Below are positions 12,561 to 25,200 of a stretch of DNA of 64,000 bases, in pieces. The DNA is from Meandrina meandrites (taxonomy: Eukaryota > Cnidaria > Anthozoa > Scleractinia > Meandrinidae). The notes below the pieces were generated by a model. That model searched no databases, was not told the DNA's origin, and saw only the letters and a list, made by a program, of their open reading frames with translations. Each line of letters begins with the position of its first letter. The stretch's first letter is position 1. The position numbers and the translations under genes were made by a program. The stretch spans positions 36,319,637 through 36,383,636 of the forward strand of contig OY855905.1 in the NCBI GenBank assembly GCA_963693305.1, in the 5' to 3' direction.

Positions 12561-14812
12561 AAATATGGCATCTCCCGCTGGGGATAATTTTTAACCACAG
12601 CATAGACAGCTGTTGTTTACCAGATTGAAGAGAACTGTCAAAATTCTTAGGAAATCAACTTTCTTTTGCTTTTATAAATCATCCACAATGTTCTTTAGAT
12701 TTTGAGGATGAAACAGCGAATGTGCCAAAAATCCAAAACAATCTGATTTTGACTGGGATTCAAGACTCCGAGGAACTTGATTTAAAAGCGACGTTAATTA
12801 AAGTAAAGAGCTTTGTCCAAGTGAAACAGAGCGTGCTCTTATTTTTACCAAGAATATCTCGTATTAGCTGTTAAACAACGCAGCCAAGCAAAGAAAATTA
12901 GTTTGTTTTCTTAAGCTCGTTAACATCTCAAAGTACATTTGCAGAGGCAAGTTTCTTGCTTCAATTTCACAGCAAATTGAACTAATATGATGATGGGATG
13001 ACGCCTCTCTTTTTTGTTTTATTTTCAACCTTGCATTCCAGCTTTCTGTTCAACCGATTAAACCGGTTTTCGGTTTGCTTCACGATCTCGCGCTATTTGG
13101 GTGCTGCCAGGCAACGGCATGCTTGTAGCGTATATTGCGCCCGTTCCCTTTCGCCTTCGTCCCCACGCAAAAGAAAGACTGCTCACAGTCTAACAAAGCA
13201 CTTGAAAGGTATTCCCATCTAGTTGAATTTTATCTTTAACTTTTTGGAAGCAAGATTCGGCGGCATTTCGGCTTACACTATCGTTGGTTAGGCGACTTAC
13301 GCGCTTATTTAGCTAATCCGCGAGTCAGGCGCATTTGCCTTTGAACGGTTGTTAAAGGTCGCTATAGCCACGCAACTTTTGGTATTTTTTTTGCCAGAAA
13401 CGTTGTATTTCTAAAATCTGGCAAGATTATTGGCTAACCATTTTATAAAGTTAAAGTATTGAATAATCTGCCGACCCCGTTGCGTTCGCGGCCGTCACAA
13501 GAGAAATATCCACAATAGAGGAAATCCCTGACACACTTTTGTTCCTCAATGCTTAGCGAATGTTCTTTCCAAATTTCGTTAGAGTCCGCCAACTCTACAT
13601 ACCCTATTATTTCATTCAAAGAGATGGTATTCTCGCGAGAAGCGATTGCCAGTTTTCGCTAATTGAAGATTTGTAGACATGTTACGTCCTTATGTCATCA
13701 GGATATGCCGCCGCCCAATGAAATGATGGCACCCCTGCTTGACAGTCACGCACGTTCTCTTTGTTGAACTTCAGCGTGCCAGGGAAATCGAAAACCAAGA
13801 AAAACATGCAGGGGAAGAGTACAGAAAACGAAATTGCAACGGGTAGTTTGACTTTTCCGAAGGCCAAGCTTTTCTTGCTTTCGACAAATTCCGGACATTC
13901 TGCTTTTGCTTCTTAGGTCATGGCTTCCATTTTTATCGCTGTCCAAGCACTTTCTCTACTTTTTAAAGCTCCTTTCAAGACCTCAATAAGGACATAACGA
14001 GAAATGATGGGCGATAAAACGAAGAGCGATATAGAGAATGGAAGAGACTGAAGAGAAGCAAAATCAAATGTAAACAGAAAACGCTAATGAGGTCCTCGTA
14101 ATAAGAGCTTGCGGATGTGGCCATTTCGAGCAAAACCATCGCCGCGGAGTCAACGCGCTATGAGGATTATGACTGTTTTATTAACTTTTATAAAAAAAAC
14201 TTTTTTTCGAAATAATTCGCGCGTGTTTTAAAATTTTACTTTCATTTTTACGTTGGAAAATTAATGAAATCGGAACACTGTGTTTGCTGCGGGAGCATGA
14301 GTGTAGGCAGCCATGACATATTATTGAAAGCAATCGAGAATTTTGGTACGTTCGATGGTTCGATCAATCGACGGACGGATCGATGGTTCGGATGAAGATA
14401 CAGGATATTCAAGAAGCAGCGAATCAGCGACTGGTTTCCTACAAGGAGCAAAAGTTATCCAATCAGCGCCTTGCTTTTATGAAACCTTGAAGAAAAGCAT
14501 GATGGCGTCTCGATCGCCACTGAGTTGAGGACGATATTTCTCCCTCTTGCAAACAAAAAAACACATTTTTGGACTTCAAAATGGAAAGAAATAACCCCAA
14601 AGAACACTCGACCGCCTAAGAAGAGGACAAGGAGGTCTTTTAAGAACTTAAAAGTGATGAAGCAGAACAGCTCCCTTAATTTGCATTTGGTCAGAAGCCT
14701 TCAGTTCTCAGGACACAACGATAGTTAAGCAAGGTTTCAACAACTGTAGCTCGTATAAAGTCAACTGGAATTTTTTTCACGACTTAGAAAGCACTGCAGT
14801 ATGGCAAATGTC
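12561..14812. repeat. Tandem ~2-kb repeat, copy 3 (interrupted and 3'-truncated)
   Basis: Same landmarks as copy 2 until about 13425, then about 825 bp absent from copies 1 and 2. The repeat resumes near 14250 (aaatcggaacactgtgtttg) and stops around 14812, before the terminal third of the unit. Confidence 0.75.
13425..14250. other. Unidentified insertion inside repeat copy 3
   Basis: This segment separates two parts that are contiguous in copy 2 at about 11605-11650. I saw no clear terminal repeats, coding domain or RNA feature, so its nature is unknown. Confidence 0.5.
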
Positions 14813-14904
14813 TTCAAATGTTGATTTTACTTTATAAAAATCGTTTAGCTGCTTTCTTGAGACTAGATTCAATAACTTAAAATTTCGTTTGGCTTTGTTT
14901 TGCT

Positions 14905-15118
14905 TAGACTACGAGCCGTCCCTATTTATTTTCGCAGTCCGTCGACCGTGAAATAATAATAAAAAAATGCCCGCGCGAAAATTGGGGAAGAGGTAATGCC
15001 AGTTTTTTCGCGCCTCGACTCGCCTCGCCTCGTCCCCAGTTTTTGCGCGGGCACCTTTTCTTTTTTCCTCACGCTCGACTGACTGCGGCGAAAATAAATA
15101 GGGACTGCTCGTAGTCTA
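14905..15118. mobile_element. 214-bp inverted-repeat element with 9-bp target duplication
   Basis: Ends are TAGACTACGAGC and its complement, with about 34 bp of terminal inverted repeat including ccctatttattttcgcagtc. The element is flanked on both sides by TGTTTTGCT (14896-14904 and 15119-15127). A 9-bp duplication is typical of Mutator-like elements. No coding region. Confidence 0.85.
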
Positions 15119-15575
15119 TGTTTTGCTGTGTAATTTCTTTCCGTGAGCGTCTTGAAAATATAATGCATACTGCGTGTGTTCCCGGACTCAACAGTGACGC
15201 AAGGAACTCGCTTTATAAAAACCAAATGTACAGTGCGTATTTAAATAAATGTGTCCAACCTTTTAGTTTTATTTTGCATTTTTGTTATTCTAGTTTACTT
15301 TATAGAAGCGGCGTTGTGTGAAAGCTTGAAAAAATTAGCATAACCGGAATGAAATTTGATGAGAACTTTGTTTTCATTGAGAAACGTGCGAATTTCTGTT
15401 TGAGGTTTGTGGTATGGCTTACCGGTATACTTCATCTGGAACTTTTGTTTATAGTTTTTTTTTTATCATAAAGTGTTTATATACATTTAAAATGAAGCTA
15501 TTTTTATGTACATTCATATATATTTTTGAAGTGTTAACAGCAGCTTCACTTCTCACAGAGAAGTACTAGTCTAGG

Positions 15576-15828
15576 GGTGCTTACCATTTACACAAACCAT
15601 CCAGTTGGAAATTTCATGCGTAAACATTTTACAACTGATTTTGGCTTTACGAAGAAATAAAAGGTTCAAAAATTACCCAGTTGCACTAACTATAGATTGA
15701 AAGGAGAACAGAAAGATTATTCTCGCAACTAGAGGCCCATAATTTACAAAATGTTCCAAACAGAATGATGCGAACCATTTGATTTTCCAACCGGGATTTC
15801 CAGTGTTTCCATGTAAATGGTAAGCACC
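15576..15828. mobile_element. MITE with GGTGCTTACCATTT termini, copy 1
   Basis: Begins GGTGCTTACCATTTACA and ends with the complement TGTAAATGGTAAGCACC; flanks CTAGG and CTAGA suggest a 4-5-bp target duplication. It is the same family as the element at 31871-32192. No coding region. Confidence 0.85.
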
Positions 15829-15838
15829 CTAGATCTTA

Positions 15839-15924
15839 GTCCAGTCCCTAAACTCTCTCCTTGGCGCTCTATATAGGGATGCAACCCTATATAGGGCGCG
15901 GAAGGGAGAGTTCAGGAACTGGAC
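15839..15924. repeat. 86-nt imperfect hairpin, miRNA-precursor-like
   Basis: Two ~40-nt arms pair with a few mismatches around a 6-base loop (atgcaa): gtccagt...ctctatataggg against ccctatatagggcg...actggac. Length and mismatch pattern resemble a pre-miRNA, but a small fold-back element next to the preceding MITE is equally possible. It lies about 240 bp upstream of the gene B start codon. Confidence 0.6.
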
Positions 15925-16162
15925 TACCTACATCTTGATTGTTTTGTTTTAGTGTTCCTTTCTGATTAAGATACAATTAAGAGCAAAACATAGTGCGATT
16001 CGTGAATAAATCGGACTGCTGAGAGCCAATCAGATTACAAGGGTCACCAGTGATTTCAAAATGGATGTAATAAAAATTAATAGAAAAATTGGTAGTCGTC
16101 AGAAGTGCACATGATAATTGATGCAGAAAAGTTTGTTATTGCAGTTTGTAGTCTCCCTGCAA

Positions 16163-16235
16163 ATGATGGTGTTCCCAGGTGCTCCACAGTTGGCTGTGCT
16201 TTTGGTTTTGTATGAACTCACGTCTATGGCTGATG
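16163..16235 (+). CDS. Gene B exon 1: signal peptide
   Basis: Encodes MMVFPGAP then a hydrophobic LAVLLVLY core, with a GTAAGT donor in phase 1. Its length (73 nt) and sequence match exon 1 of gene D. Unlike gene D, the aligned TATA position (about 16103-16113) reads gtgcacatga, so the TATA box seems lost. Confidence 0.8.
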
Positions 16236-19200
16236 GTAAGTTCTGAACAGAATTTTGATTTAAATTGTATGAATTAAAGACAACGTTCCAAACAGACTAC
16301 TCGATTTGATCAGGCGTGCATTTCGGGGCATTAGTTCCAAAGAGGTTACTAATGGCCGATTTACACGATATGGTTTTCTCGCTGGCGAGAAACTTACAAC
16401 AGGCCTAAGGATGTGGTAGGTTGATTTACACGACGCGATTCGTCTTGTAGTCATGGCGTATGCGTGACGCATGCGATTATCTTAGGCAAAATCATACCGT
16501 CCAATTCGCCCTTAAGTCAAACTTCGGTTTAAATGTTGCAATGCTAAAAATTGTACAATAACACAACGCCTTACCTTTGTTACGTAACGAGGGGGGGGGG
16601 GGGGGGGGGGGGGGACAAAACACTTTTATATGCTCTATTTTAATTCTCATTTTAGGACAGGTTCTGGTCCAAAATGGAAAGGTCAACTTCACGGTGGCAA
16701 ATCAACAAGACTTTCTTTATTGCACAACCGTGCAATATCCTCGAGCATTTTCTAGCTCTAGAAATCTACGTGTTCTTGCATCCATCAGCCATGAGAAAGA
16801 TTCTCTCAGTATCCATGATTCAGCAGTTGTATGGACGTCAGACGTAACGCAGAGCAGTTTCCGTGTATGTGTGTTGGAGTCGGGACTTGGTACAAATGGA
16901 TCAGCTATCGTGAACTGGATTGCGTTTCGAGGCACACCATCTGGAATGGTAGACGGCGCCGCCTCTTTCAGTACATTCACCAGTGGAACAAAATGTGAAA
17001 GAGTTGCCTTTGCACAGGTGCGTTTGTAGTGAATAATCTTGGTATATGTCAAAACTTTCTAGTGGTCACGAAACACAAAATTTATAACTACGGTTTTATA
17101 TTTTGTGTGTTAATGCGAGAGTCGACCAAAAGGAGCGACAGAAATTGAGGAAAGTACATTTGAAGAAACGTCTGATTTGATGGAAGAAAACAATGGCTGC
17201 TTTTTTTTTATTTTACAAAGTGCGGTTAACGGTAAATCACGGTCCAGCCGATTGATGAGTTAGTTATTGTTAGAACAAAGTCTTGCAAGAAAAGCAATCA
17301 AATTATCAGCAGAATATGCCAAGAAGTGGAGAGTCATGTGCAGAGCAATTAACAATCAGTTAGTGTGAGTAAACAATCGTAGCTAATCGTTTCTATTGCG
17401 CGATGCATCCAGCCGGTTCACGTCGTTTTCGATAGAGCGAAAAATAAGCCATTTCCTAGTTACCCTTTGCCTCAAAACGAGTCTACGTTTGAAACTATTC
17501 ATATGAAAATGTGTTCCACCTTCACGTCCATTTTCATACAAATCAAAGTGACATTGGAATGGTTTCGCACGAAGACTCGTTTTGAAACTGAGGCAAAAGT
17601 AAACTCGGAAATGGTCTATTGCATTGCACCTAAAAAAAAATCTACTCAACGTTCAAAAGAAATCGTCCAAATCGTTCAAAAGAAGACGAAAGCCAAAGAG
17701 AATAGGCTTTTAACGTCGAAAAGTTTGTTCATAATATGTCAGGAGGAGCAGCGTGGCCTAGTGGTTAGGGCGCTTGACTTGTAATCCGGAGGACCCGGGT
17801 TCAAATTCTCCTCCCTGCCACTACATGGATTTGTCTTCGGTGGTCCCGAATTCAACTCCTCCACGCTTTGTAAATAGCCAGCTGGTCAGCCTCATACCAG
17901 TTGGGATTTTTAACAAATTTCTGTTCTATTTGTAATACATTTGTTTGAATATTTACAGTGTCCACAATTAGTACAACAGTGCTAAATACCCACACTTAAA
18001 TAAAGTGATTTATTTATTTGATTTTTTTTTTCATCATTCGGTGTCAAATCGATAGATATACTTATATGTGTTTAATATTTTTTCAACAAATCATGTTTTC
18101 GTTGTCCTTTGCAGCGCTTTTCTTCTGTTCCTAAAGTGCTCGCCACAGTACGCCATTCTGTCAGCAACAGGCCACAGGACGCCATGAATATCTGGATAGA
18201 AGAGCTGAAGGAAGATTATTTTAGAATCTGCCTTCGGGAAGTAAAAACATTTGACGGCAAGCATCAAAATTTAGGAGTGGTGAGTTTGCACCATGAACTT
18301 TCTATAACCAGGATCATCACTTAAAGTTATTATTGGAGTATATTGGCAGTGTCATTTGGGAAATCAGACAACAAAAACAAAATGGTAACTTGTACCGTTG
18401 TATTTCTCATACAATTCGTCGCTGTATTTCTACAAACGCAGCTCGGATATTCGATAAGCTTCTCGGCACAAAATGAAATTATTAAACAACTCAGTCTCAG
18501 CCTGAATTCGGGAATTTTGAATGAAATAACGGACTGTAAATTACTTGTTCAGGACTGGCTGGCATTTACACGGGAAGGCGTTCAACTAACATTTCAAGGA
18601 AAAGTACAGTTTGAAAATGGTGGGGCGCCACTGGAACAAGACAACTTTGCCTTCTGCAAGGTAACGTTTTTCCACTTACAACTACAGCTAAGATTTACAA
18701 CAGACTAAAATGACGTGCTGAATATGCGAATTATTACTACACAAGAGTATCAGAACCTTGAAGTCCAGTCCTGTCTCTGACCTCCAGTTTAACTTTCTTG
18801 ACAGGTACACAATTTTAGTGAAGAATTTTATGCACCTCCCGTTGTCATGGTAACAGCTAATCACCTTTATGACAGCAAGAACGTGTATTCTATCAAGCCA
18901 GAGAACAATGTCCTTAAAACTTGGATAGAGGTAAGTTTTTGATATTTGATATACAGTTCCTATTTCAGTCCAACAGGAACATCAACTTTAGAAATTAAAT
19001 GAAACTGATCTTTGCAGTCGTGAACCATCATGGTAAGCAGTTACAATGAAAGTCCATGAAAAATGCCGGCGACTTAATAGGATTCTTGCCCATGAGATGC
19101 ATTTATGGGCAAGAATCCTTTAAAAAGTGTTTATAATTGGTCATTGTAAAGCCTATTTTAATAGTGCTTTAAAGTTACTATTTACCTTACTACTTTTTAA

Positions 19201-22200
19201 ATATATTTTGATCAACGAAGGCGTTAATTTCATTTCCCTTTGGTTATATTAAATAAAAGACGTGGAATTTGAAAAGACTTGCAAAGAACGTATGAATGAC
19301 TGTGGAAAAAATTGATATGAGGGTACTTACTGTTGTGTTTTACCGACATTTTTTTCTCGCGAATGACTTCCAAAAAAAGACTGTTCAGCTACTGAGAAAC
19401 TATAAAGTAATAGTCTTTCCTAATCAGAGTTGATATATGTCTGACAACAGGAAATAACCACTTCATATTTTCGTGTGTGCGTAAAAGACTTGGCAGGAAT
19501 GGAGAGTCAGCACGATCCTGTTACTGTTGATTACGCAGTTATTGGAGGTAAATAAATCAAAATTTTATTTGAACACGTGCGCGATATTTCTGAAGTAGTT
19601 CAAACGCTATAAGGGACAAGCTGAACATTGTGAACGAAATCACATGATTTCAAGTGCAACTGGGGATAAATCAGCACGAGTAAACTTCAAAGGCTAAACA
19701 AATTGCACGAGCCCGTAGGGTGAGTGCAATTTGTAGTCTTTGAAAAATTTACGATTGTTGACTTATCTCAAATTGCACGAGAAAAATCATGTGATTCCCT
19801 TTTATATAAGGCACATACAAAAATTTAAATGCAAGTGGATGACAAATTAGCAAGACGTGTCGCTTGCCTTTCTAATTCGTTGTTAAAGCATCACGTAGTT
19901 GCCGGGTTTTGTAAATCCAGATACTGCTGCGGAGGTTTAAAGCTCTTTGTCGTGCATTATCAGGTGCTTTTGTCCTCATTCAGTTACATAGGTATGGGCT
20001 GAAATGTACGACCGTAATTCAGGCTTGTAATTTTCCTCCTTTACAAGATTTTGCGAAAGAAAATTCTCGATTGGCAGCTTTCATTAGTTTTGTAAAGCCT
20101 ATTTCGTGCTGCATAAGGGCAATGCAGAAAGTTTCATTTTTTCTGCATATTTTGTTTGACAGATCTTGATCCATGCATCAATATTTCCTGTAACTACTTT
20201 GCTGTTTGTAAGGCGTTTGGGCCCAGGGACGCGCAGTGTGTATGTGTGGATACCTGTCCATCGTACGAAGAACCTGTGTGTTCCTCTAATGGCACCACAT
20301 ACGACAACGAGTGTGTGTTCCAGCGAGAAATGTGCCATCTGAAAGCAAACTTCACCCTTTACCATCCGGGTGACTGTACAGGTAATGTGAGTGAAATTTT
20401 CCGTGGTCGCGTTATAACTAAACATGAAGAAAATTATATTTTATGAGAATTAAATGATACATGAAATAAAGAGCAAATCAAAAGGTGTAAAAAGGGTGTT
20501 TTCTTTTGGAAATCTTATCTCTGCATTTTTCTATAACACCGACAGCCTGAAAACTGATTTTTAATAATTAAGTATGATAGTAGTGACGTAAGTGCGCTGT
20601 CTAACAATTTGCAACTGTTCAACCTTTTTTCTTGGCATTTGCATTTCCAGGATTCCCTTCTCAAAAAGGTCGTCATCGTCTCCGCCGCACTCCAAGCTGG
20701 GCTGAAGCAGTCTGTGAGCAAGTTCTACTGACTCCTTACGTCTTTTATCCTGATAAACCGGTTCACATACAAGTTTCCGTCAATCACGTCAACTTCTCAG
20801 ACCCCAGCTATGTTCACGAAGCTGTGGTGCCCTGGGTTGAAGGAATAAGGGAGAACAATTTTACGGTTTGTGTGACACAGGCTGGGAGAAATGAGAAGAA
20901 AAATGGACAAGCGTTTGCCACAGTTGACTGGTTAGCGTACCAGGGGGCCCCTGACGGGGCAGTGTCGGGTGAAATGGACATGCCAACTTGGTGGACTGGA
21001 ACAAACTGTCGTACAGTATCGCTACCTCCGGTGAGAATAGTTCCTTATCCCACCTGCTGACTCATTAGCATTAAGGTATGGGGAGACTCCTGTCGAGCAA
21101 AGTGACAGGGAGCACAAAAGTGGATGAGTCAGCAGGAGGGGTGGGAGGGAGGGCCGACCACTTCCCAGGTGTCTTCGCGAAAATGGCACACCTTGCATTA
21201 ATTATCATGTCTTTTATAATGCCACTAAGTCATCACGTGGGATAATGAATATTACATGAACTGTGAATAGTTCCTTATCCCACCTGCTGACTCATTAGCA
21301 TTAAGGTATGGGGAGACTCCTGTCTCGCTATACCTCGGAACACCAGTGTTTTGAGCATAACAACAGCAGTCCACGGCCAACTCACACTCAATACATATTT
21401 ATTCACCATTTCTCCCAATCCTTACAATTCCCCATTCCTTAATTATTTGATCCTCCCAAACCTAAACCTATTGCTATCCGACCACATAGTTGAAAAAATT
21501 ATGTCTACAATGGACCAATATATCACAACTAGCAAAAAGCCGACGTGAACCCAGTTAACTTATTTTGCTCCTGATAACGAGCATGTAAATCTAAGGAGAT
21601 ATTAGCTAATGCATCGCTTGCTCCACCCGGGCAGAGTACTCGGTTCAACTTTATATAATGTTCCGCCGTCTTAGACGTTTTCCAGCCGACATGAGAAAGG
21701 ATATCAGGCATTTGGCTTCCAGCTAGCGCCAAAGAGATCGCACAGCCACTTCTTAATCCATGAAGAGTAATGTTACGCGAGCCAAAGACATGCGGAAGAG
21801 AACTTACATAGCCGGAAAGCCTGGCTTGAGCTGCACTTGAGTCAAACGGGGCGGCTAAAATCTCACCCGATGCATTCAAAGGACGGAAAAGATAACCCTG
21901 ACGGACTGGAACTTTCAGCAGGTCGCAAATAGAGACATAAACTTCAATGGCTGTAACCGGACAAACAATATTATTACTTTCACATCGTTTTAGAGCAAAT
22001 AAGTTATTGGAGCCATCGCGAAGCGTCTTTGTAAAGATGTGATTAAACAAAATGCCTTCCTTTTGTGGAAAATACAAGATTTCCTTGGTTTTCACTCTGC
22101 CCAAATCGGTAGCTCTGTCTCCAGCAAAGAACAAAACTTTCAAGAAAGCTTGATCACGCGATAATATAAAGATTTGCTTTGGGGTCAGACCCGGCTCTTT

Positions 22201-25200
22201 GAGGCGACTACAGATGTGTTCTGCCACAGCTACTAAGTCAGTAAGGAAGAACGGTTCCGCTTGAGATGGTGAGATTCTTGCCTGGAGTTGTTCCTCTCTT
22301 ACAGACGTGAGATAATCCTTCACCACTCTCGAGGCTGCGGGATTACCATAACCTGGTAGCCCTGAGTCGTCTGAGCCACGTCCCAGTGTAGCAAAAATCG
22401 CTCTCAGCTTCCCAATCAACGAATCAACCGTACCAAACGCCAAGCGAGTCGGACAAGCGCACTTCAATGATTTTTTCGTTCCAAACGCTGGGCATGAATC
22501 CAAATGCACCTTTGTTTTTCCCCTAACGTCTTTCCAGATTAAGAAGCTGACCACATCATCTGGAGTAGCCGTCTGCAAGTCCCGAGTGGGCGATAAGTTC
22601 TGTAAAAACGACGCAAATTCTTTCTCTAAAGATGACTTCTGCCGACAATATGGGGTTGACTGCTTGCGTTTGAACAAAGCTTCCTTTCGTGCCTCAATCT
22701 GAGCAAGGTCTATAGGAGCCCTCAAAGGTTGAGGGGTTGGCGAGCAAGGTCCAGGTCTCGCATAGCCGCACCGTTGACAAAATCGAAACTCTTCATCATT
22801 AGGATAACTACAGCTCGGACAACTGACCGCTGGTACAAACAGCCGCGGGACTCGGGGTAGTAACTGTAAGGGCAGGAAAAGAAAAAGACGAACGGAATAA
22901 GATTGGACTCAAGACTGATCCCTAGACCCAACACGGCAGGCAAGAAGATCAAATGAAAGAGGACGAAAACTAAAACCTTGTTTTGTGGGAAAAAGCAAAG
23001 CGTCCTGACACCCTTTGTGTGCTAAGACAATAATCCTTTGAGAAATTCCTTTCAGAATTGGCCACCAAACAGGGAGCGGAGATAATTTCGGTACGACCAC
23101 CGTAACCACAGCATCCTGAGAGAGAAGAAATCTCAGCAAAGGAAAAATAAGAGCAAAGGGCGGAAAAACATACGCATTGACCATGACGCCATCGCAATCA
23201 CGTAAATCTTGATTGAAAACATTTACACCTGCTGATCCCGGAGTTGGATATGGTGTAAAGTGTTTCAGGGGCCTTCCCAGTCTATCTCTCATGACATTAC
23301 TATCGAGGGCCATGAGATCCAACGTGTGACCTTTTTCGCCACCAAACTCAGCCTGCACGATTTGCCAACATCTCGGTGACAACATGGACTCTTGTCGGGA
23401 AAGGCGTCTTGAAAACCAATCCGCTGCATTTATTTCGGACGGTACATAGTGCATGGACAAAGCAATGTTCCTTTCAGTGACAAGGGAGAAAATACGCTGC
23501 GCAACCCGGTTAAGGTCCTTGGAACGAGAACCTCTTCCATGCCAAGAATGGATAATAGCCTGGCTGTCCACTTGAACATCTACACGACAGTCCCGAACTT
23601 TCACAGGGAGAGACTCTAACGACTTAGCAACCGCCCACATTTCTTTGACATTGATATTCATCACGCGGAGCTCCTCTTCCCAATAATCTCCAAGCGCCAA
23701 GTCACACGAACCCGTATGGACCACGGCCGCCCAACGCGACTGAGATGCGTCAGTGGAAATCGATAGCGCCACATGCTCCTCCTTCCTCCACGGAATATGG
23801 CCAACCCAAGCGTCCAGGAAACGCCAGAATGTCAGTTCTTCTCTTAATGAAGGCGACAGGGGGGCGTCTAATTTCCCAGCGGCTGACCCAATAGCTGATG
23901 CCATTTCACGAATATAAAACTTCGCACCAGGAAACGCAAGAGTGAAAGATATACATTTCCCCAGCATCTTCTGGAGTGACTTCACCGGGACTGAAGCCTT
24001 GCGAGAAATCAAACTTTCCCGTAGTGCGGCAAACGTCTCTTTTTTGGCTTCCGGAATCAAGAAAGCCTGAAGATGCGAGTCGACCAACAAACCCAGAAAC
24101 AATATTCGCCCAGTTGGAACAAGAACACACTTTTCCAAGCCTAGTGTATAACCAAGCATAATCAAAACACGACAGACAATGTAAAGCGATGACTCCGCTG
24201 CCCTCTTGCTAAATGCGGTCTCGCGTTGATTTATTGGTTTCGACCAAACGCCTTCCTGGGTGAAGATTTCATCAACCAATCTATCATCAATATACAATGA
24301 ACAAGCCACACCAAGATCCCTAAGATAACTTACAGCCGCCAAGCCGATAGACTGATAAATGAACGGGGAATTCTTCCATCCAAAAGGCAGTGTCGCATTC
24401 ACAAACCACCAACCCTTCCATTCAAAACCGACGTACGTTCGAGACCCTTCCGTTAAAAGAACGTGGTCATAACCTGCTTTGTCATCTAGTTTAGTCATAA
24501 AGGATTTCAAATAAACAAAGCGTGGTACCTCAGCCAATTTATCCAGGGAAAAAGGCGTGTCCGCCATCCATAAATTTAGGAACCGAGCGTCAACACATAA
24601 GCGAGGCTTTGACGGTTCGACTGTGAGGGGCAAAACCAGCCAGAGTGGCTCAGCCACACCCACCTTGCCCCATACCTTTACCGCTCCGGTGAGAATGCGG
24701 GACTGGATCTCTTTAGAAATAAACTCTTCAAATCCCCTACAAGATGGATGGTTGGGAAAAGCCTTCTTAGGAGGGGAAGGACTGTCGTACTGAATACCCT
24801 TAAACACTCCATTAAACGGACGGAGAAAATCCCGGATATTAACCTTCCTGGAAATGTACCCGAGAATAGTTTCCTTGTCATGATAGTTCTGCAGAACAAT
24901 ATTCCACGCCTCGACATGATTGTGAATCTCCCCAGCAACAAACATATTTGGATCCCGAAAAGCTACCTCACTAACAGTCGAGAGTTCACCCAATAGAACT
25001 CTTTGAAGGTTGGACGAAACATCAATAACCTCTGTCATCTCCTCTAGGCCTGGAGCGGGGGTTCCATCTGACCACACCCATTGTATTTTCCTTTCAGCAG
25101 CCGCCTGCTGCATTTCAACAGGAGAAAAACATCCCCCCACATTCAGCATCGCTCTCGGTTGATGCTACAATAGAAAGAAACAGATTGGAGGGGTAAGCTA

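Noticed and set aside
17741..17821. Possible functional tRNA gene
   Set aside because: A and B boxes are present, but the acceptor ends do not pair properly and a SINE body and AT-rich tail follow; a sister copy exists at 50.6-50.8 kb.
24557..24996. Plus-strand ORFs across the YR element
   Set aside because: Shadows of the intact minus-strand reverse-transcriptase frame.
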